Origin: Spirochaetales bacterium
Lineage (GTDB): Bacteria; Spirochaetota; Spirochaetia; DTKZ01
Assembly (NCBI GenBank): GCA_017998025.1
Contig: JAGODW010000067.1
Location: forward strand, 1-7,374
Length of the DNA stretch: 7,374 nt
Reading direction: 5' to 3'
How positions within the stretch are numbered: position 1 is the first letter of the stretch; every line of letters starts with the position of its first letter. The notes under the pieces were generated by a model. It was not told the DNA's origin. It did no database searches and saw only the letters and a program-made list of their open reading frames with translations. The position numbers were made by a program, and so were the translations under genes. Of this stretch, positions 1-6,337 are shown in pieces.

Positions 1-279
1 GGTCAGTACCTTTCTACAGGAACGCGGGATGCTTTTTTTCTGGCTGCACGTCTTACCCTGGCCCGGCGGTCGGCCCCCTCAGGGGGTAGGGCGATAATCG
101 TGCTGGATGAACCCTTCCTTACCCTTGACAAAAACCGGACAGAGAATGCGCTCCGGGTGCTGAAAGAGTTCCATGAGACTACCGGATGGCAGATATTCCT
201 CTTTACCAAGGAGGAAGAGCTTGCGGAACAGGTTCGCTCTTTTTTTGGAGAACGGGCTCAGGTGATTAGACTAGACTGA
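1..279 (+). CDS. C-terminal end of an SMC/RecN/YhaN-like ATPase (5' truncated by window edge)
   Basis: Frame 1 is open from the first base to a TGA at 277-279, giving 92 residues with no start codon in the window. The translation shows the end of an ABC/SMC-type ATPase head. The signature-like segment LSTGTRDAFFLAARLTLA (about residues 4-21) is followed by a Walker B strand and D-loop, AIIVLDEPFLTLD, and then a strand ending WQIFLFTKEEEL where the switch histidine normally sits. This order is typical of the C-terminal lobe of YhaN, SbcC/Rad50 and RecF-type proteins, which hydrolyse ATP on DNA during repair. The switch position appears to be Lys/Glu rather than His, which is odd but could be a local alignment matter. 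The family is clear; the exact member is not, because the Walker A and coiled-coil parts lie outside the window. The gene converges on the kinase gene of the opposite strand and overlaps it by 22 bp. It is probably unrelated to the sugar-acid cluster. Confidence 0.85.
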   Translation, partial: GQYLSTGTRDAFFLAARLTLARRSAPSGGRAIIVLDEPFLTLDKNRTENALRVLKEFHETTGWQIFLFTKEEELAEQVRSFFGERAQVIRLD

Positions 280-1244
280 AAGCGGTGAAGAAAAGTTTCT
301 ACCTCCTTGCGGCTTGGTTGTTTTTCCAGAGGGCCTGTCCCTGTACATACCAGAGCAGCTACCGCACTGGCAAACCTCCCCGCTTCCAGAAGAGGTGCTC
401 CGCGCAAAAAGGCATTCAGGAATCCGGCATCGAAGGCATCCCCTGCTCCGACAGTATCCATCACCGGTACAGGAAAGGCAGGGACATGGCAAGAACCCTC
501 CGGGCCCTGGAGGGAAGCTCCTCGCTCTCCCTGTTTTACAAGATAGTAGGAAGGACCCGGAAGCCGGGAGGAAAGAGCCTCCGGTTCTATACCCCATCCG
601 ATTTGTTCCATTTCATCGTCGGTTATTTCAAGAATATCCACATATTCCCTGATAAGAGGTTCTAGAACAGAACGAGCTTTTGCGGGACCCCAGAGAGCGG
701 GTCTATAGTTCAGGTCGAGGGAAACCCGGGTGCCTCCCTGTCGGGCAGCCTTCATCAGGGAAATCCCAAACTTTTGTGCCTCTACGCTGATTCCCAGGCT
801 GATACCGCTGAGGTGTAGAACTTTTACGGCTCGTAGCACTGAAAGATCGAACTCTTCCGAAAGGATATGGGCGGCAGCCGAGTCCTTCCGATAATAGGTC
901 ATATGGTGTTTTCCTTCCTGAAAACTCACAAAGTACAGGCCTGTTTTCCTTTCCGGATCTATTTGGACAAAATCCGTATTAATCCTATGCTCCCTCCAGA
1001 GAGAAATGAAACTCTGACCGAAAATATCGTCTCCTACCCGGGTAAGGTAGGCGGAGGAGAGCCCCAGCTTTGAGGATGCCAGGGCTACGTTTGATGTGTC
1101 TCCTCCCCAGGTAGAAACCCAGGAGATCTGGGGTGCAATTTCTCGGGCAATATCTGTAGAACTCAAGTGTTTTGTGGGATCCTGCCCGGGAGCAGGGTAG
1201 AATCCCACCAGCGGTTCTCCAAAAGAAAGAATATCAAAATTCAT
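258..1244 (-). CDS. kdgK: PfkB-family sugar kinase, probably 2-keto-3-deoxygluconate kinase
   Basis: A 328-residue cytoplasmic kinase of the ribokinase/PfkB fold, a normal family length. The N-terminal PfkB signature is seen as GGDTSNVALASSKLG (about residues 47-61) and the C-terminal one as DTVGAGDAF (263-271), with Asp269 as the expected catalytic base and GAGD as the anion hole. YYRKDSAA (117-124) and DLNYRPALW (177-185) resemble segments of KDG kinases that contact the keto-acid substrate, so phosphorylation of KDG or a close 2-keto-3-deoxy acid to its 6-phosphate is the best reading. Fructokinase or another sugar kinase remains possible. I chose the ATG at 1244 because MNFDILSFGE is the usual family N-terminus. 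A TTG at 1268 would add eight residues inside the preceding gene. The start lies 1 nt after the tctA stop, which suggests translational coupling, and no strong Shine-Dalgarno is visible. It is the last gene of the leftward operon. Confidence 0.86.
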   Translation of the reverse strand: MNFDILSFGEPLVGFYPAPGQDPTKHLSSTDIAREIAPQISWVSTWGGDTSNVALASSKLGLSSAYLTRVGDDIFGQSFISLWREHRINTDFVQIDPERKTGLYFVSFQEGKHHMTYYRKDSAAAHILSEEFDLSVLRAVKVLHLSGISLGISVEAQKFGISLMKAARQGGTRVSLDLNYRPALWGPAKARSVLEPLIREYVDILEITDDEMEQIGWGIEPEALSSRLPGPSYYLVKQGERGASLQGPEGSCHVPAFPVPVMDTVGAGDAFDAGFLNAFLRGAPLLEAGRFASAVAALVCTGTGPLEKQPSRKEVETFLHRFQSSLIT

Positions 1245-1245
1245 T

Positions 1246-2742
1246 TTACAGGTTCGTACGTCTTGCAAGCTTTTTCCGGATTAGAAGCTTGATCGGCTCA
1301 TATAGAAAGATCAGAATTAAGGTTGCAGCGAAAAAAGCAGAGATAGGCCGGGTAAAAAAAGGCCAAAAATTACCGCTGGTCTTTACTAATCCGATTCGGA
1401 GGTTCTCTTCTATCATGGGTCCTAAAATTAATCCGAGAATAAAAGGCGGCAGGGGAATGGTAACCCGTTCCATCAAGTAACCCAGGATACCGAAAACAAG
1501 CACTATCCCGATATCGAACACGCTACTTCGCATCGCGTAGGCACCAATGAGAGAAAAGATAGTAATACCCGCGAGAACAATATTTCGAGGGAACTTAAAA
1601 AACCAGGTGAAAGCACGAATCCCCAGGTATCCAAGGATCAGGAGAAAGAACTGGGAAATAACAGCGACGGTAAAAATCTGGTTCACCAACACCCGATCCC
1701 CCTGGAATACTAACGGGCCTGGTTTTAAGCCGTACATCATCATAGCCCCCAGGACAATGGCAGTGATGGAATCTCCGGGAATTCCAAATACAAGGGCCGG
1801 AATCCAGGTGCCTCCCAGGGCCGCATTATTAGCCGTTGTAGGAGCAATAACCCCCTCTTCAGATCCACTTCCAAACGTTTCCGGTTTTTTCGATGTCTTT
1901 TTTGCCATACCGTAAGAGACCCAAGCCGCTATATCTGCCCCGGCTCCTGGAAGAGCACCGATTAAGGTCCCGATTAGGGAGGATTGGAGGATGAGTCGTT
2001 TGTTTCTGGCCATAACGGTGCCTACAGATCTGAAATCTGCTTTCACGTTTGTTGTTACAGCAGCGTTTCCCATGTCTTCAAGGGAGGTAACCGAGATGGA
2101 GCGAAGCACTTCTGAAATACCGAACAGCCCGATCATCACAGGAATAAAGTTGATCCCTCCCATAAGATACGTGCTTCCAAAGGAAAAGCGGGGATAACCA
2201 GTGGAGATGTCGAGCCCGATGGTAGAAAGGATTAAACCCCCTACCATGGAAATTAACCCTTTCATCGTAGAACCTTTTGTGATCACAGCGCTCATGGAAA
2301 GACCTAAGAGTGCCAACCAGAAGTATTCAAAGTGGGTGAATTTCAGTGCAAAAGAAGCAAGAACAGGGGAAACGGTGATAAGGATCAAGACTCCGATCAA
2401 TCCACCGAGAGTGCTGCAGATAAGATCCAGGGCAATAGCGAGCGGCCCTTTTCCCTGCTTGTTCATCTCGTACCCATCCAGGACTGCTGCACCCGATGCC
2501 GGCGTGCCGGGGACCCGAAGAAAGGTGGCAGGAATATCTCCTGCAAAGATGGAGGTAAAACTTACTCCCAGAATCATGGCTAGCCCTACAATGGGGGGAG
2601 TATGAAAGGTGAGGGGAACAATTAAGGCTACCGCCATAGTAGCGGTAAGACCCGGCATAGCCCCTACGAATATCCCCAATACCATCGAAAGAAGCCAGGG
2701 GATAAGAATTTCTATTCTCAGTACACTTAATATTGTTTCCAT
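1246..2742 (-). CDS. tctA: Tripartite tricarboxylate transporter large membrane subunit TctA
   Basis: A 498-residue, highly hydrophobic inner-membrane protein of usual TctA length. Two internally related glycine/proline motifs mark the family: GAMPGLTATMAVALIVPLTF (about 27-46) and GALPGAGADIAAWVSYG (262-278). Further conserved stretches are FLRVPGTPASGAAVLDGYEM (74-93) and the PTTANNAALGG/FGIPGDS block (301-325). With TctB it forms the ion-driven permease that accepts ligand from the periplasmic TctC protein. The family is known mostly for citrate and other carboxylates, but substrates vary widely and cannot be read here; the adjacent genes suggest a sugar acid. I chose the ATG at 2742 (METILSVLRI), 2 nt after the tctB stop, with TAGGG about 8 nt upstream. 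A longer in-frame start at 2799 would add 19 non-family residues inside tctB. Transcription would come from the tctC promoter. Confidence 0.95.
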   Translation of the reverse strand: METILSVLRIEILIPWLLSMVLGIFVGAMPGLTATMAVALIVPLTFHTPPIVGLAMILGVSFTSIFAGDIPATFLRVPGTPASGAAVLDGYEMNKQGKGPLAIALDLICSTLGGLIGVLILITVSPVLASFALKFTHFEYFWLALLGLSMSAVITKGSTMKGLISMVGGLILSTIGLDISTGYPRFSFGSTYLMGGINFIPVMIGLFGISEVLRSISVTSLEDMGNAAVTTNVKADFRSVGTVMARNKRLILQSSLIGTLIGALPGAGADIAAWVSYGMAKKTSKKPETFGSGSEEGVIAPTTANNAALGGTWIPALVFGIPGDSITAIVLGAMMMYGLKPGPLVFQGDRVLVNQIFTVAVISQFFLLILGYLGIRAFTWFFKFPRNIVLAGITIFSLIGAYAMRSSVFDIGIVLVFGILGYLMERVTIPLPPFILGLILGPMIEENLRIGLVKTSGNFWPFFTRPISAFFAATLILIFLYEPIKLLIRKKLARRTNL

Positions 2743-2744
2743 AA

Positions 2745-3248
2745 TTATAACCCTACATAGGATAGGATGCCAGAGGGAAGACTGATGGTAAACAGCCATC
2801 CGAAGAGGAAATAAATTGTTCCTGTGAGTATGAATGAATAAAAAAGACTATGTAATACGGAGACTCCCAACCTTCGCATAAAAAGAAAAAGGAATAAATA
2901 GGTGGTAAGGATAAAACCAAGGAAGTCAAACAAGAGAATAAAACCAACCATCATTATAATTACCAGATAGGCGGTTTGGGTTTCTTTCTTGTTAAAAAGA
3001 TTTTTAAAGGCTGTAAAAGTAAGGGAGGAGAACTCCGTGGCCTTTATGGTTCCATACCAGAGCTGATAGATTCCGCATACGATGTAAATAAGAGCGAGAA
3101 GATTGGGGAAAAAGGCTGGACCTGTAAGGCCAATCGCAGCTTTTCCTTTGGGAAAAGTAGGAGTGATGCTCAGGATAACCAGTGAAATAGCGATACATAT
3201 AAAACCAATGATATGTTCCTGATTGAGGCGTAAAGATTTACCAGGCAC
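2745..3248 (-). CDS. tctB: Tripartite tricarboxylate transporter small membrane subunit TctB
   Basis: A 167-residue integral membrane protein with about four hydrophobic segments (roughly residues 13-30, 45-66, 93-121 and 133-156). This is the size and topology of TctB, the small subunit that partners TctA. Sequence conservation in TctB is low, so the call rests on size, membrane pattern, the GPAFFPNLLA stretch near residue 43 (typical of the family N-terminal half) and its position between tctC and tctA. The start is a GTG at 3248, supported by a very strong Shine-Dalgarno (AGGAGGT with a 5-nt spacer). The stop TAA at 2745-2747 is followed after 2 nt by the tctA ATG, so the two membrane subunits are probably translated in a coupled manner. 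A stem-loop lies just upstream, between this gene and tctC. Confidence 0.92.
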   Translation of the reverse strand: MPGKSLRLNQEHIIGFICIAISLVILSITPTFPKGKAAIGLTGPAFFPNLLALIYIVCGIYQLWYGTIKATEFSSLTFTAFKNLFNKKETQTAYLVIIMMVGFILLFDFLGFILTTYLFLFLFMRRLGVSVLHSLFYSFILTGTIYFLFGWLFTISLPSGILSYVGL

Positions 3249-3252
3249 TTAA

Positions 3253-3261
3253 GACCTCCTT
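3253..3261 (-). promoter_or_regulatory. Strong ribosome binding site deciding the GTG start of tctB
   Basis: On the minus strand the sequence reads AAGGAGGTC, close to a perfect anti-16S complement, with 5 nt between AGGAGGT and the GTG at 3248. It fixes the non-ATG start of tctB. It also lies directly downstream of the tctC-tctB stem-loop, so tctB translation can initiate independently. Confidence 0.8.
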
Positions 3262-3267
3262 CAATGG

Positions 3268-3299
3268 AAAACCCCGGCAGAGGTTGCGGCCGGGGTTTT
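3268..3299 (-). terminator. Intra-operon stem-loop between tctC and tctB (attenuating terminator or mRNA-stabilising hairpin)
   Basis: A perfect 11-bp inverted repeat has arms 3268-3278 and 3289-3299 (AAAACCCCGGC and its complement) and a 10-nt loop. On the minus strand the GC-rich stem ends in TTTT, the form of a weak intrinsic terminator. It lies 41 nt after the tctC stop and about 20 nt before the tctB start. Such hairpins after binding-protein genes commonly raise the binding-protein to permease ratio, either by partial termination or by protecting the upstream mRNA from 3' decay. The short T-run argues for partial read-through rather than a full stop. Confidence 0.75.
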
Positions 3300-3340
3300 C
3301 TGAGTTGCTTTCATTGTAATCTCATGGTAGTGGGGACTTT

Positions 3341-4318
3341 TTATTTTTTCAAGTAGCCTGCTTTTTCCATGATTTCTTTTAAAGATCTATAATGATTGAC
3401 CATGAAATCTCCGAATTCCTGTCCTACCCGAACGCGGATCCCAAATCCGTTTTTGTTCATAAAGTCTTTAAATTCCTGGGTGTCGGTGATTTCTTTCAAG
3501 GCCTGCCGCAGTACGTTTACCGCTGTCTCTGGAGTCTTCAACGGAACGCCGAACCCTCTCCAGGTGCCTTCTACGACATTTATCCCCTGTTCTTTTAAGG
3601 TAGGAACATTGGGGAAGTTCGGATTCCGTTCATCCGCCATAATGGCTATAGCGCGTAAGGCTCCGGCTTCTACTTGCGGTGCCGCTTCCGGATAACTGCA
3701 GGTAATTACGTCTACGTGTCCTCCCAGAAGTTCTGTAATAGCGGGGGATGCTCCCTGGGTGGGAATGTACTTAACCTTCTGCGGTTCGATCCCGGCAGCA
3801 AGTAACATTCGGATCCTGCCCAGGTCCCATACGGAACCAACAGTACTGCCGGAAAAGCTGAAGGTTCCATCCGGTTTAGCCTTTATATCGTCGAGCAGTT
3901 CTTTCACGCTTTTATAGGGAGACTTGGCACTAACGATTACGGCTGCTGCATCCTCATTAAACTGAATTAAAGGAATAAAATTCTCTGGAGTAAGATCTGC
4001 ATACCCCAGATACTTGAGTACATTAATTTCGTAGGTAAGGTTTGTAATGGTATACCCATCCGGAGCAGCCATTGCTCCTTCTCCATGCCCGATGGCTCCT
4101 GACCCGCCGGTTTTATTCACGACGTTCACAGGTACTCCGAGTTTCTTCGAAAGATTCTCGGCAATAAACCGGGCAGTGCGATCCGTACCGCCACCCGCAG
4201 CCCAGGGACAAACAATCGTTATGGGTTTTGTGGGGTACTTTTCCTCTTTTGCTCCGCCTGAAAACACCAGGCCCGTTGCAATAGAGAAGACCAGTAGTAC
4301 AAGAATAATCTTTTTCAT
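3341..4318 (-). CDS. tctC: Tripartite tricarboxylate transporter periplasmic binding protein TctC (Bug family)
   Basis: A 325-residue extracytoplasmic solute receptor. Residues 1-20 form a signal peptide (Lys-Lys, then a hydrophobic core, ending GLVFS), with likely cleavage before GGAKEE. There is no lipobox cysteine, so it should be soluble in the periplasm. The mature protein opens with the Bug/TctC hallmark YPTKPITIVCPWAAGGGTD (28-46), whose loop binds the ligand carboxylate. The central GTVGSVWDLGR and YIPTQGASPAITELLGGHVD segments are also typical. It delivers a carboxylate ligand to TctAB. The ATG at 4318 has AGAAGGAG 8 nt upstream and is preceded by a good sigma-70-type promoter. As first gene of the leftward operon, followed by a hairpin, it is probably the most highly expressed. 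Ligand identity is not readable; the neighbours suggest an aldonate, uronate or 2-keto-3-deoxy acid. Confidence 0.95.
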   Translation of the reverse strand: MKKIILVLLVFSIATGLVFSGGAKEEKYPTKPITIVCPWAAGGGTDRTARFIAENLSKKLGVPVNVVNKTGGSGAIGHGEGAMAAPDGYTITNLTYEINVLKYLGYADLTPENFIPLIQFNEDAAAVIVSAKSPYKSVKELLDDIKAKPDGTFSFSGSTVGSVWDLGRIRMLLAAGIEPQKVKYIPTQGASPAITELLGGHVDVITCSYPEAAPQVEAGALRAIAIMADERNPNFPNVPTLKEQGINVVEGTWRGFGVPLKTPETAVNVLRQALKEITDTQEFKDFMNKNGFGIRVRVGQEFGDFMVNHYRSLKEIMEKAGYLKK

Positions 4319-4358
4319 ACGTAATACTCCTTCTGTCTGTTTGAGATTTTACTATCTT

Positions 4359-4387
4359 ACTGTACTCCGGATAGATCGATTCGTCAA
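4359..4387 (-). promoter_or_regulatory. Leftward sigma-70-type promoter for tctC-tctB-tctA-kinase
   Basis: On the minus strand TTGACG (4387-4382) and TACAGT (4364-4359) are separated by exactly 17 nt. They match 5/6 and 4/6 consensus bases. Transcription would start near 4352, giving a leader of about 33 nt to the tctC ATG. The A/T palindrome directly upstream of the -35 could act as an UP element. Confidence 0.65.
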
Positions 4388-4408
4388 TAAAAAAAAATTT
4401 TTTTTATT
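4386..4408. repeat. Perfect A/T palindrome between the two divergent -35 elements
   Basis: The 23 bases are an 11-bp inverted repeat (AATAAAAAAAA and its complement) around a single central A at 4397. The core has nine A followed by eight T. It fills the space between the leftward -35 (4382-4387) and the rightward -35 (4410-4415), so each promoter sees an A/T-rich upstream tract of the UP-element or intrinsic-bend type. It could also be a site for a nucleoid protein. Confidence 0.8.
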
Positions 4409-4409
4409 C

Positions 4410-4438
4410 TTGCAAAAGATGTCTGGAAGGAGTATGCT
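4410..4438 (+). promoter_or_regulatory. Rightward sigma-70-type promoter for the aldolase-regulator operon
   Basis: TTGCAA (4410-4415) and TATGCT (4433-4438) are separated by exactly 17 nt, each with 4/6 consensus bases. The start of transcription is expected near 4445, leaving a leader of about 35 nt to the ATG at 4480. The A/T palindrome lies immediately upstream. The weaker hexamers compared with the leftward promoter suggest dependence on the upstream tract or on an activator. Confidence 0.6.
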
Positions 4439-4464
4439 GTGTGTTGGTTACACTATGCACATCC

Positions 4465-4470
4465 AGGAGG
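4465..4470 (+). promoter_or_regulatory. Ribosome binding site deciding the ATG at 4480
   Basis: AGGAGG lies 9 nt before the ATG at 4480. This selects MTRIFSGIIPP as the protein start over an in-frame GTG at 4441, which sits at or before the predicted transcription start and encodes 13 residues unlike the family. Confidence 0.75.
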
Positions 4471-4479
4471 GATATAAGT

Positions 4480-5358
4480 ATGACAAGAATCTTCAGTGGG
4501 ATCATTCCCCCGGTGATTACCTGTTTTGATAAAAATGGGAAGTTTGATCCAGTTCGACAGCGAGAAATCATGCATTTTTTATCTCCCCACGTGCAGGGAT
4601 TCTATCCCTGTGGAACGTACGGTTCAGGGCCCCTTATGCAGGTAGAAGAACGAAAGAAAGTAGCTGAGGCGGTTATTAAAGAAAAAGGGAGTACGTTCGT
4701 CATCGTCCATGTGGGGGCAGCCAGCACAGAAGAGGTGGTGGAACTCGCTAAACATGCAGAATCAGCCGGGGCAGATGCAGTGGGAGCGATTCCTCCCTAC
4801 TATTATAAATATTCGCAGGAAGCCTTGATCGATCATTACCGGGCTCTCTTACGGGCAGTTCATATTCCTGTTTTTCTCTACAACAATCCGGAAGTATCGG
4901 GGAATCCTATTGCTCCCGAAAGCCTGAAAATTCTGGCGGACGAAGGTTTAGCAGGGGTGAAGGATTCTTCTTTCGACCTGGTGAATCTCTACCTATATAT
5001 GAACAAGGTAAAAAAGCCTGGATTTCAATTTATTGTGGGAACTGAAGCTATTGCACAGCCAGCCCTGGACGCAGGTGCCGTGGGAGTAATCGCGGGTTTA
5101 GCGAACATTTTTCCTGAATTGCTGGCGGACTTTTATAAGACCTGGAAAGCAGGGGACTCCAGGGCTGCGGCAAAAAAACAACTGAAAATCGTAGAAGCGA
5201 GGGCCGTAATGAAACTGGGGCCCACCTTAACCATGACCTACGCGGTTCTCCGAATGCGGGGGATGGATCCCGGATTCCCCAGGGCGCCTTATAAAGAAAT
5301 CAATAGGGAACTATATACCCGTGCAGAGAAAGAGATGAAAGCCCTTGGCCTGCTATAA
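4480..5358 (+). CDS. DHDPS/NAL-family class-I aldolase/lyase, possibly KDG-type aldolase (paralogue 1)
   Basis: A 292-residue TIM-barrel protein of normal length for the dihydrodipicolinate synthase/N-acetylneuraminate lyase family. Lys161 in GLAGVKDSSFD is the Schiff-base lysine that holds pyruvate, and Tyr134 in FLYNNPEVSG is the catalytic tyrosine. The usual GTTGE/GSTGE loop reads CGTYGSGPLM (44-53): the second Thr is Tyr and the Glu is Ser. The form is nearer the GTTGLGP of archaeal KDG aldolase, as are PPYYYKYSQE (105-114) and the C-terminal FPRAPYKE (266-273). I infer reversible cleavage or condensation of a 2-keto-3-deoxy acid with pyruvate, supported by the flanking kinases. A role in lysine synthesis is unlikely from the motif and context. 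Sialate lyase or another pyruvate-dependent lyase remains possible. It is the first gene of the rightward operon, and a paralogue follows after the regulator. Confidence 0.88.
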   Translation: MTRIFSGIIPPVITCFDKNGKFDPVRQREIMHFLSPHVQGFYPCGTYGSGPLMQVEERKKVAEAVIKEKGSTFVIVHVGAASTEEVVELAKHAESAGADAVGAIPPYYYKYSQEALIDHYRALLRAVHIPVFLYNNPEVSGNPIAPESLKILADEGLAGVKDSSFDLVNLYLYMNKVKKPGFQFIVGTEAIAQPALDAGAVGVIAGLANIFPELLADFYKTWKAGDSRAAAKKQLKIVEARAVMKLGPTLTMTYAVLRMRGMDPGFPRAPYKEINRELYTRAEKEMKALGLL

Positions 5359-5371
5359 CCCTTAGATAGTG

Positions 5372-5391
5372 TATAATCTTGCATGATTATA
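5372..5391. promoter_or_regulatory. Near-perfect 20-bp palindrome over a TATAAT box, candidate operator of the RpiR regulator
   Basis: TATAATCTTGCATGATTATA equals its own reverse complement except at one symmetric base pair (7 of 8 outer pairs around a central TGCA). It lies in the 49-nt gap between aldolase 1 and the regulator gene and ends 17 nt before the GTG start. The left half contains a perfect -10 hexamer (5372-5377), but I see no convincing -35 at a normal distance. It could be an autoregulatory operator, a weak internal promoter, or both. As RNA it could form only a weak AU-rich hairpin. Confidence 0.5.
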
Positions 5392-5407
5392 TTAAGGAAG
5401 AGGAGCC

Positions 5408-6337
5408 GTGAACGAGGATAAGCTGAAAAGAAGTAGTTTAAAGAATCCAGGAACAGAGACAACGGTTGTTTCTCCACGATCCGGACCCTTAGGCCTTCTT
5501 CAAGCGCTTGCTGCAAAACGGGAGACTCTTACTCCTGTACAGCGCCGGATTGCTGACTACATCCTGGAGAACCCTCGTATGGCTGTGCGGATATCTATTT
5601 CAAACCTGGCAGAGCGTAGCGGTGCTAAAAGCGAAGCGTCTGTAGTGAAATTATACCGCAACCTTGGCTTTACCGGATACCATGATTTCAAAGTTACCCT
5701 GGCTACGGAAATCGCAGGACGGGCGATAAACCAGGTAGACGAAGGAGCAGAGATCACTCTGGATGACGATATAGCAGAGATTAAGAAAAAGATATTTTCT
5801 TCCGGGATTCGTGTCCTCACGAAAACCATGGAGACACTGGATCCGGATCTGTTAAGCCGGGCCATTGACCTGATAGTGAATGCCCGAAGAATCGTAGTAT
5901 TAGGATACGGGACTTCTGTTGTGGTTGCCTACGATGCTTTCATTAAATTCTCCCGGGTGGGCCTGGACTGTCTGTACACGGATGATTCTCACATCAATGC
6001 ACTCGTGCTTGCCGAACCGCGGGAAGGAGACATTCTTTTCTGCATCAGCCAGTCTGGTGAATCAAAAGATGTGGTGATTCCACCAGATTCCTTGAAGCCC
6101 CGGATTCCGATCATTGCTATTACCGGCTTTCCTGATTCCCCCCTGGGTAAAATCGCCGATATTTGTTTTACGGTAGATTCCCGGGAAACAGCCTTTAGAA
6201 CCGATGCCATGATCGGCAGAATTGCAGAGATTGCTCTGGTGGATACCCTGTTTAATGGAATTGTAGTTCGTTTAGGTCCCCGGGCGCTAGAACGGCTGGC
6301 TCGATCCAGACAGGCCTTATCCTACCTGAAATTTTAA
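5408..6337 (+). CDS. MurR/RpiR-family transcriptional regulator (HTH plus SIS domain)
   Basis: A 309-residue DNA-binding regulator. Residues about 30-105 form the RpiR helix-turn-helix domain, with the typical LTPVQRRIADYILENP (41-56), ISISNLAERSGAKSEASVVKLYRNLGF (62-88) and YHDFK. Residues about 145-285 form a SIS domain that usually binds a phosphosugar, marked by IVVLGYGTS (162-170) and ISQSGESKDVV (213-223). These proteins act as repressors or activators of sugar-acid, amino-sugar and phosphosugar genes. The ligand here would plausibly be a phosphorylated keto-deoxy acid or related intermediate. The start is a GTG at 5408, with AGGAAGAGGAG directly upstream (short spacing). The first 30 residues are a charged and Ser/Thr-rich extension beyond the usual domain start. 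The gene sits between two paralogous aldolases, a common place for a local regulator, and probably controls the divergent region and its own leader. Confidence 0.92.
   Translation: MNEDKLKRSSLKNPGTETTVVSPRSGPLGLLQALAAKRETLTPVQRRIADYILENPRMAVRISISNLAERSGAKSEASVVKLYRNLGFTGYHDFKVTLATEIAGRAINQVDEGAEITLDDDIAEIKKKIFSSGIRVLTKTMETLDPDLLSRAIDLIVNARRIVVLGYGTSVVVAYDAFIKFSRVGLDCLYTDDSHINALVLAEPREGDILFCISQSGESKDVVIPPDSLKPRIPIIAITGFPDSPLGKIADICFTVDSRETAFRTDAMIGRIAEIALVDTLFNGIVVRLGPRALERLARSRQALSYLKF

Noticed and set aside
285..665. Several overlapping plus-strand open frames of 79-126 codons opposite the kinase gene
   Set aside because: They lie antisense to a gene with full PfkB motifs, have no recognisable domains and no good ribosome binding sites; shadows of the kinase.
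1547..2605. Plus-strand open frames of 68-134 codons opposite tctA
   Set aside because: Antisense shadows of a strongly conserved membrane protein gene, with compositions that mirror its codons.
2753..2947. Minus-strand 64-codon frame inside tctB
   Set aside because: It lies out of frame within tctB on the same strand; the tctB frame has the right length, start signal and position.
4386..4408. A/T palindrome as a bidirectional intrinsic terminator
   Set aside because: The stem would be all A-U with essentially no loop, and it lies between two divergent promoters, not after any gene.
4441..4453. Small inverted repeat GTGT-TGGTT-ACAC downstream of the rightward -10
   Set aside because: Arms of only 4 bp that do not extend are expected by chance; not enough to call an operator.
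4441..4479. N-terminal extension of the first aldolase from a GTG at 4441
   Set aside because: The 13 extra residues are unlike the family, the GTG is at or before the predicted transcription start, and AGGAGG sits correctly for the ATG at 4480.
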